The position numbers and the translations under genes were made by a program. A stretch of DNA of 48,272 bases. Origin: Bacteroidales bacterium. Lineage in GTDB: Bacteria > Bacteroidota > Bacteroidia > Bacteroidales > ML635J-15. Below, one piece after another: positions 44,727 through 48,272 of the stretch. Every line of letters begins with the position of its first letter. The first letter of the stretch is position 1. The notes below the pieces were generated by a model. The model saw nothing but the letters and a program-made list of their open reading frames with translations, made no database searches and was not told the DNA's origin. The stretch is from the NCBI GenBank assembly GCA_028686735.1, contig JAQUBO010000007.1, forward strand, positions 1-48,272, written 5' to 3'.

Positions 44727-45695
44727 TCAAAACCTATAATTGATTCCAAATCTTATTCCTAAGCGATTAGGTATTACTGTTAGTTGGGACTCAGATGTAA
44801 ATAAAGACTTTATTCCAAAATTATAATGCGGTTCAATAAAAAAACCTATATTTTTAAATAGAAATAACGATAATTTTGCGGATAACCAAATAGACGGAAT
44901 TATTTTTCTTTTTATCTCTTCTGAGATTAATATTATATTGTTTTCTTGTTGCGGTCGATAGTAAAACTCCGAATACTGAAGAATTCCAATTATTATCCCT
45001 GCTCCTGTAAGAAGTTCAAATTTAGCTCTTTTATAAATCCTAAATCTAAAAATAAAAGGAATTTCAAAATATTGTATTTTGCCAGTTTTAATTATGCTTG
45101 TATCTATTTGAGTGGTATCAAAAACTGTGTAAAATGAGGTATCCGATGTGATTATTTCGGTACTATCTATTAGGTATATAAATGTAGTGTCGTTAACAAG
45201 AATGAATGTACTGTCTATTATTACAGTGTCTTCAGTTATATAAAAGTCTGTACCAGTTGTATCTATTTCATAATATGAGTTTGTATTTATTTTATAATTT
45301 ATTGAGCTATCAACAACTGAGTAATTATCTTTAAATTCAAAATTGTTTAATGTTTTTGTAAAGAAAAATCCTGTTGATAAGGATAAGTTATTCTTGATTG
45401 CAGAACACTCAAATCCAAATGTGTAATTATGCTGACTCTTGAGTTTTCCAATATTATTTGAAAATGTTTTCCAGCTTAGCCAATGCTTTGTGTATGAGGG
45501 AGAAAGTTCGTATTTTTCTATAAAAGGAGCAACATAAATAGTGTCGTATTTATAGACATTATTATAAACCTGTACGGTGTCATAAATAGTATTGGTAATA
45601 TTTATTTTTACAGTATCTGTTTCTTGTGTAAAAGCATTAATCACTATATTTAATAGTGTTACTATAATTATAAATTGTTTAATACGCTTTTTCAA
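44727..45695 (-). CDS. Predicted outer-membrane beta-barrel protein with DT-rich strand repeats
   Basis: The 322-residue protein begins with a hydrophobic signal (IKQFIIIVTLLNIVINAFTQ). From about 30 to 200 it has many DTxxxxDT-type strand segments (TVKINITNTIYDTVQVYNN, TGTDFYITEDTVIIDSTFIL). The C-terminal 120 residues have alternating hydrophobic/aromatic strands (FEIPFIFRFRIYKRAKFELL ... GIRFGINYRF), typical of PorT-like barrels in Bacteroidota, ending in aromatic F. I do not recognise a specific function. A TAnnTTTG element (45725-45718, minus) starts its transcript. Asp/Thr runs of this kind are seen in surface proteins whose roles are poorly known. Confidence 0.65.
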   Translation of the reverse strand: MKKRIKQFIIIVTLLNIVINAFTQETDTVKINITNTIYDTVQVYNNVYKYDTIYVAPFIEKYELSPSYTKHWLSWKTFSNNIGKLKSQHNYTFGFECSAIKNNLSLSTGFFFTKTLNNFEFKDNYSVVDSSINYKINTNSYYEIDTTGTDFYITEDTVIIDSTFILVNDTTFIYLIDSTEIITSDTSFYTVFDTTQIDTSIIKTGKIQYFEIPFIFRFRIYKRAKFELLTGAGIIIGILQYSEFYYRPQQENNIILISEEIKRKIIPSIWLSAKLSLFLFKNIGFFIEPHYNFGIKSLFTSESQLTVIPNRLGIRFGINYRF

Positions 45696-45717
45696 ATTAG
45701 TTTAATCAGGTTTATCG

Positions 45718-45725
45718 CAAATTTA
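45718..45725 (-). promoter_or_regulatory. TAnnTTTG -7 element for the barrel-protein gene
   Basis: On the minus strand the box is TAAATTTG, 22 bp before the ATG at 45695. Confidence 0.55.
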
Positions 45726-45754
45726 CAAAAAAAATCATTTAAATTGAAAAGCAG

Positions 45755-46036
45755 TTAGAGAAACAACTGTTTTTTTAGTGAATAATTTAAATTTTTGTAA
45801 TAAAGCCATCCACAATTATTTAGCATAATTATTCTGTTTGATCTATGATTTGCATTGTGTTTCATTATAATACCGAATAATTCAACAAGTTGGTCGGCTC
45901 TTTTTGATTGCCCAATACCTGTTGTAATATTGTATGAAGATTCAATACATATAATTGGAGCATCTACACTAGAAATTAGGAAGTTAATGTTTTTATTCTT
46001 TTGTAAACTTACATAAAAAACTATTTTGTAGTGGTA
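45755..46036 (-). pseudogene. Remnant of a minus-strand gene in the gap before the DUF4476 gene
   Basis: The 392-bp gap 45696-46087 holds, on the minus strand, an open frame of 93 codons ending in TAA at 45757-45755 and preceded by a stop at 46039-46037. It has no ATG in its first half. The translation reads like protein (for example VDAPIICIESSYNITTGIGQ, then SKRADQLVELFGIIMKHNAN and RIIMLNNCGWLYYKNLNYSL). I do not recognise the family; the acidic ExxxxxGIGQSKR pattern hints at nuclease-type ends but this is a guess. It is best read as the 3' end of a gene whose 5' part was lost when the DUF4476 gene's upstream region formed. Confidence 0.45.
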
Positions 46037-46087
46037 TTATGGCACTCTTTTTGAATAAAAAGTTTTATCTTCGTAAAAAAATAAAAC

Positions 46088-47389
46088 ATGAAAAAACTTA
46101 TAATATTACTGTCAGTTGTCTTTGTTGTCACAGCCGTTTATCCACAGTCAGTTGCAGTTAAAAAACCAATGGGGCGTTTTTGGTATAACTGTTTAACTAA
46201 GCGTGTTGAAAGTCCTAAACGTGATGAACGTAGAATGAAAAAAGGAGTGCGAATTATCAAACGAAAGAATGTTTCATCTAATCAACTTTACAAACTTTCG
46301 CTTATTTTTCAACAAGATGAATATCGCTTAGGATTTGTAAAAGGTGCTTATCCAAGCGTTACAGATAAATCGAATGCAATAATTTTGTGCGATGCTTTTG
46401 AAAAGTTTTCACACCAGACAATTATGTGGGAATATATTAAACAACAAAATCCACGTTATGGGATTGATCCAACAGACATAAATTCCTTTCAAGATTATCT
46501 TACAATGAGAGACAGGAAAAAAGACCGTCAATACGATAAAGATAAAAACAAAGATGTAGGTGCAAATGATAAAGATGCAAATACCGAAAAAGACACTAAA
46601 GTCGAAGAGCCAGAATCTAAAACTGAGGTAGTTGATAAGCCTGAAAATGCTAATAATCAGCCTGAAGTTGAGAAAGAGATAATTAAAAAAGATACCGATG
46701 AGCCGTCGGTAGCAAAAGTGATTTTCCCTAATGCTGCGATATATACAGGAATCAATAAAGGTTGTGAAAACTATTTAAACGATAAACAATTTGTCGCTTT
46801 TGCAAATACCGTGGCTCAATTTGAAGATGATGAAGAAAAAGCAAAAATATGTATGGAATATGTCTATACTTATTGTTTTACAACTGAGCAGGTAATGAAA
46901 CTAGGTGCTATAATAAAATCAGAACCTCATCGCTATATTTTCTTTAAAACTGCTTATCCAAAAGTGTATGATAAAGATAATTTTTTGCATGTAAAACAAA
47001 TTTTGACAACCGATAAATTTATTCATGGAATAAATGAGATTTATGAAGTTCCCAGTTCGCCAAAACCTCACGGTGTGCCATTAGAAGTTGTTGTTGAAAA
47101 GTGTATCTTAAACGATCAAGATTTCTCTAAAATTAAATCAGAAATACGCAAAGAGTCGTTTTCGACAGCTAAACTTGAGGTAGCAAAAAGATTGGTGAAA
47201 CAATATGAATGTATTGGTTCAGCACAGGTTAAAGATTTGTTGCCTTTATTCTCACTCGAAACTGATAAGATAGACTTTGCAAAGTTTGCTTATCCTTTTA
47301 CTACTGATCCTAAAAATTACAATTTAGTAAGAGATTATTTTACCTCACAATCTGGTAAAAATGCAATTAATACTATTATGAATGAATAG
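46088..47389 (+). CDS. Exported protein with three DUF4476-type repeats
   Basis: The 433-residue protein has a signal peptide (KKLIILLSVVFVVTAVYPQS). Three DUF4476-like helical repeats follow: about 60-110 (NVSSNQLYKLSLIFQQDEYR, GFVKGAYPSVTDKSN), about 250-315 (CFTTEQVMKLGAIIKSEPHR, FFKTAYPKVYDKDNF) and about 345-430 (STAKLEVAKRLVKQYECIGS, DFAKFAYPFTTDPKNYNLVR). A charged Lys/Asp/Glu-rich linker of about 60 residues (about 145-205) separates the first two. The third repeat is the closest to the family pattern; the others are diverged or partial. DUF4476 has no established function; the exported setting suggests a periplasmic or surface binding role. Confidence 0.78.
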   Translation: MKKLIILLSVVFVVTAVYPQSVAVKKPMGRFWYNCLTKRVESPKRDERRMKKGVRIIKRKNVSSNQLYKLSLIFQQDEYRLGFVKGAYPSVTDKSNAIILCDAFEKFSHQTIMWEYIKQQNPRYGIDPTDINSFQDYLTMRDRKKDRQYDKDKNKDVGANDKDANTEKDTKVEEPESKTEVVDKPENANNQPEVEKEIIKKDTDEPSVAKVIFPNAAIYTGINKGCENYLNDKQFVAFANTVAQFEDDEEKAKICMEYVYTYCFTTEQVMKLGAIIKSEPHRYIFFKTAYPKVYDKDNFLHVKQILTTDKFIHGINEIYEVPSSPKPHGVPLEVVVEKCILNDQDFSKIKSEIRKESFSTAKLEVAKRLVKQYECIGSAQVKDLLPLFSLETDKIDFAKFAYPFTTDPKNYNLVRDYFTSQSGKNAINTIMNE

Positions 47390-47478
47390 GTTTTGAAACT
47401 TGTTCTCAATGTCCTAAATGTGAGGCAGATTATAAAATAACGTTTTCTAATAAATTTTATATATTTGCAAATAATTGT

Positions 47479-47592
47479 TGTCCGATAAAAGTTAAAAAAG
47501 ATATATTTGGGTTGGATAAAAAGAATATGTCGTCCCTTTAGAGACGACATATTTCAAGCCTTACATGATTATAAAAATATTTTAACTGGACA
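47479..47592. repeat. 114-bp MITE-like element, copy 2
   Basis: The unit begins TGTCCGATAAAA and ends TTTTAACTGGACA. At its centre ATATGTCGTC and GACGACATAT form a perfect 10-bp stem around a short loop (about 47525-47552). It aligns without gaps to 272-385 at about 85 percent by eye. It ends 30 bp before the next start codon, so it may supply or displace that gene's promoter. Confidence 0.65.
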
Positions 47593-47622
47593 TCAGTCAT
47601 TTGCATTGGTTAAAAACTCTTT

Positions 47623-48272
47623 ATGAAGCATTTTCTTCAAATATTATTTTTGCTAAGTTCAAGTCTTATTTTTGCACAGGATTATCCGCTGACTGGTCAT
47701 TTTCAAAACCTTAACGAAAAGAGTATTTATTTTAAAGATATTTCAACGCTTGTTCGTCCAGCTACTGGAGCCGAAAATGAAATTTATGATAGTTTGATTT
47801 TTACAATCGAAATAAAATCTGATAAATCATGGCTAAATAGAAAGTTATTTCATGAACACCTTTTTGTATTGGAGGATGAGAGGTTTAAATTATTACTTGA
47901 CCCAATTATAGATTTTAGGCTGAATAGCAACGACCTTGTTGAAACTGGATATTTAAACACACGCGGAATCCTTTTAAGCGGTAATTTAGATTCAAAAATA
48001 TATTTTAATACCTCATTTTACGAAAATCAGGGAGTTTTACCAATGCAAATTTATGACTATTATGTGTTTTATGGCGTAATTCCTGGTTACGGGAGAATAA
48101 AACCTTTAAGTAGAATTAATGAATATGATTTTGCAGCTGCTTATGGTAATATTGCTTTTAGAGCAACTGATAATCTAAATTTCTCATTAGGATATGACAG
48201 GCTTTTTATTGGTGACGGATATCGCTCAATGATTTTATCAGACCATGCAGCACCGATGATGTATTTTAAAAC
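47623..48272 (+). CDS. RemB/Wzi-like outer-membrane beta-barrel protein, N-terminal part, cut by the window edge
   Basis: The ATG at 47623 opens 216 codons with no stop to the window edge. A signal peptide (MKHFLQILFLLSSSLIFAQ) is followed by a beta-rich domain. FYENQGVLPMQIYDYYVFYG, then VIPGYGRIKP and NFSLGYDRLFIGDGYRSMIL match the pattern of Bacteroidota RemB-like / capsule-assembly Wzi-like outer-membrane proteins (YxxxxGxxxFIGDGYRSxxLSD). Its role would be in surface polysaccharide or gliding-related envelope function (family-level knowledge). The 3' end lies outside the window. Confidence 0.65.
   Translation, partial: MKHFLQILFLLSSSLIFAQDYPLTGHFQNLNEKSIYFKDISTLVRPATGAENEIYDSLIFTIEIKSDKSWLNRKLFHEHLFVLEDERFKLLLDPIIDFRLNSNDLVETGYLNTRGILLSGNLDSKIYFNTSFYENQGVLPMQIYDYYVFYGVIPGYGRIKPLSRINEYDFAAAYGNIAFRATDNLNFSLGYDRLFIGDGYRSMILSDHAAPMMYFK

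Noticed and set aside
45752-45776. Short stem with T-run (CAGTT/AACTG) as a terminator
   Set aside because: The stem is only 5 bp and there is no + strand gene upstream to terminate.
1-48272. tRNA, rRNA, CRISPR array or riboswitch in any gap
   Set aside because: Gaps above 150 bp were scanned by eye for cloverleaf signatures, repeat-spacer series and known riboswitch cores. Only hairpins and short repeats were found.

Overview
The window is a chromosomal segment of a low-GC member of the Bacteroidota, probably a marine or anaerobic Bacteroidales/Marinilabiliales-like lineage. Three things point there: a 2485-residue SprA (the type IX secretion channel), three secreted proteins with C-terminal type IX sorting domains, and many promoters with the Bacteroidota -7 element TAnnTTTG and no Shine-Dalgarno sequences. 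The gene order purN / acpP-fabF-rnc is also familiar from this phylum. Most of the window is ordinary core genome. No tRNA, rRNA, CRISPR array, prophage or complete insertion sequence was seen.

Layout. 1-480: the edge of a possible transposase gene, a short DTV-rich reading frame and a 114-bp MITE-like repeat. 478-11070: a type IX cargo protein with SprB-like repeats, DUF3820, arfB, ruvA and sprA. 11135-14254: gcvH and an ispD-like gene on +, then a heptose-phosphate kinase and a SIMPL-like exported protein on -. 14255-15214: a 960-bp non-coding, hairpin-rich block. 15215-19761: secreted endonuclease I and purN on -, diverging from acpP-fabF-rnc and an IPExxxVDY-like gene. 19773-26207: a Wzx-like flippase, then a tight run of small membrane protein, mutL, two rhomboid proteases and an endonuclease/exonuclease/phosphatase protein. 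26399-29544: two methyltransferases, a HAD phosphatase and a ComF-like protein. 29799-31736: a TPR / transmembrane / LuxR-type HTH regulator followed by a very long hairpin. 32124-36559: dapD, a glycosyltransferase, tsaC, prmC and a lipoprotein. 43655 down to 36663: a minus-strand run ruvB, M1 aminopeptidase, tyrS, conserved exported protein, flavin reductase and OsmC. 43831-48272: exported superoxide dismutase, a DT-rich outer-membrane barrel, a gene remnant, a three-repeat DUF4476 protein, the second copy of the 114-bp repeat, and the start of a RemB/Wzi-like outer-membrane protein.

How the genes relate. SprA would export the three sorting-domain proteins (478-1827, endonuclease I, M1 peptidase), and several other genes encode envelope or surface parts. 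ruvA and ruvB are both present but far apart. The translation-quality genes arfB, prmC, tsaC and tyrS are scattered through the window.

The most interesting material is non-coding: (i) a 33-nt motif in three intergenic positions, (ii) a pair of equal-length 114-bp MITE-like elements near the two ends of the window, (iii) a 218-bp nested-palindrome unit with perfect 21-bp terminal inverted repeats, itself inside a larger 650-bp region framed by a 17-bp inverted repeat, and (iv) promoters placed so close to start codons that leaderless transcripts are likely. All identities and alignments were made by eye; no database search was possible.
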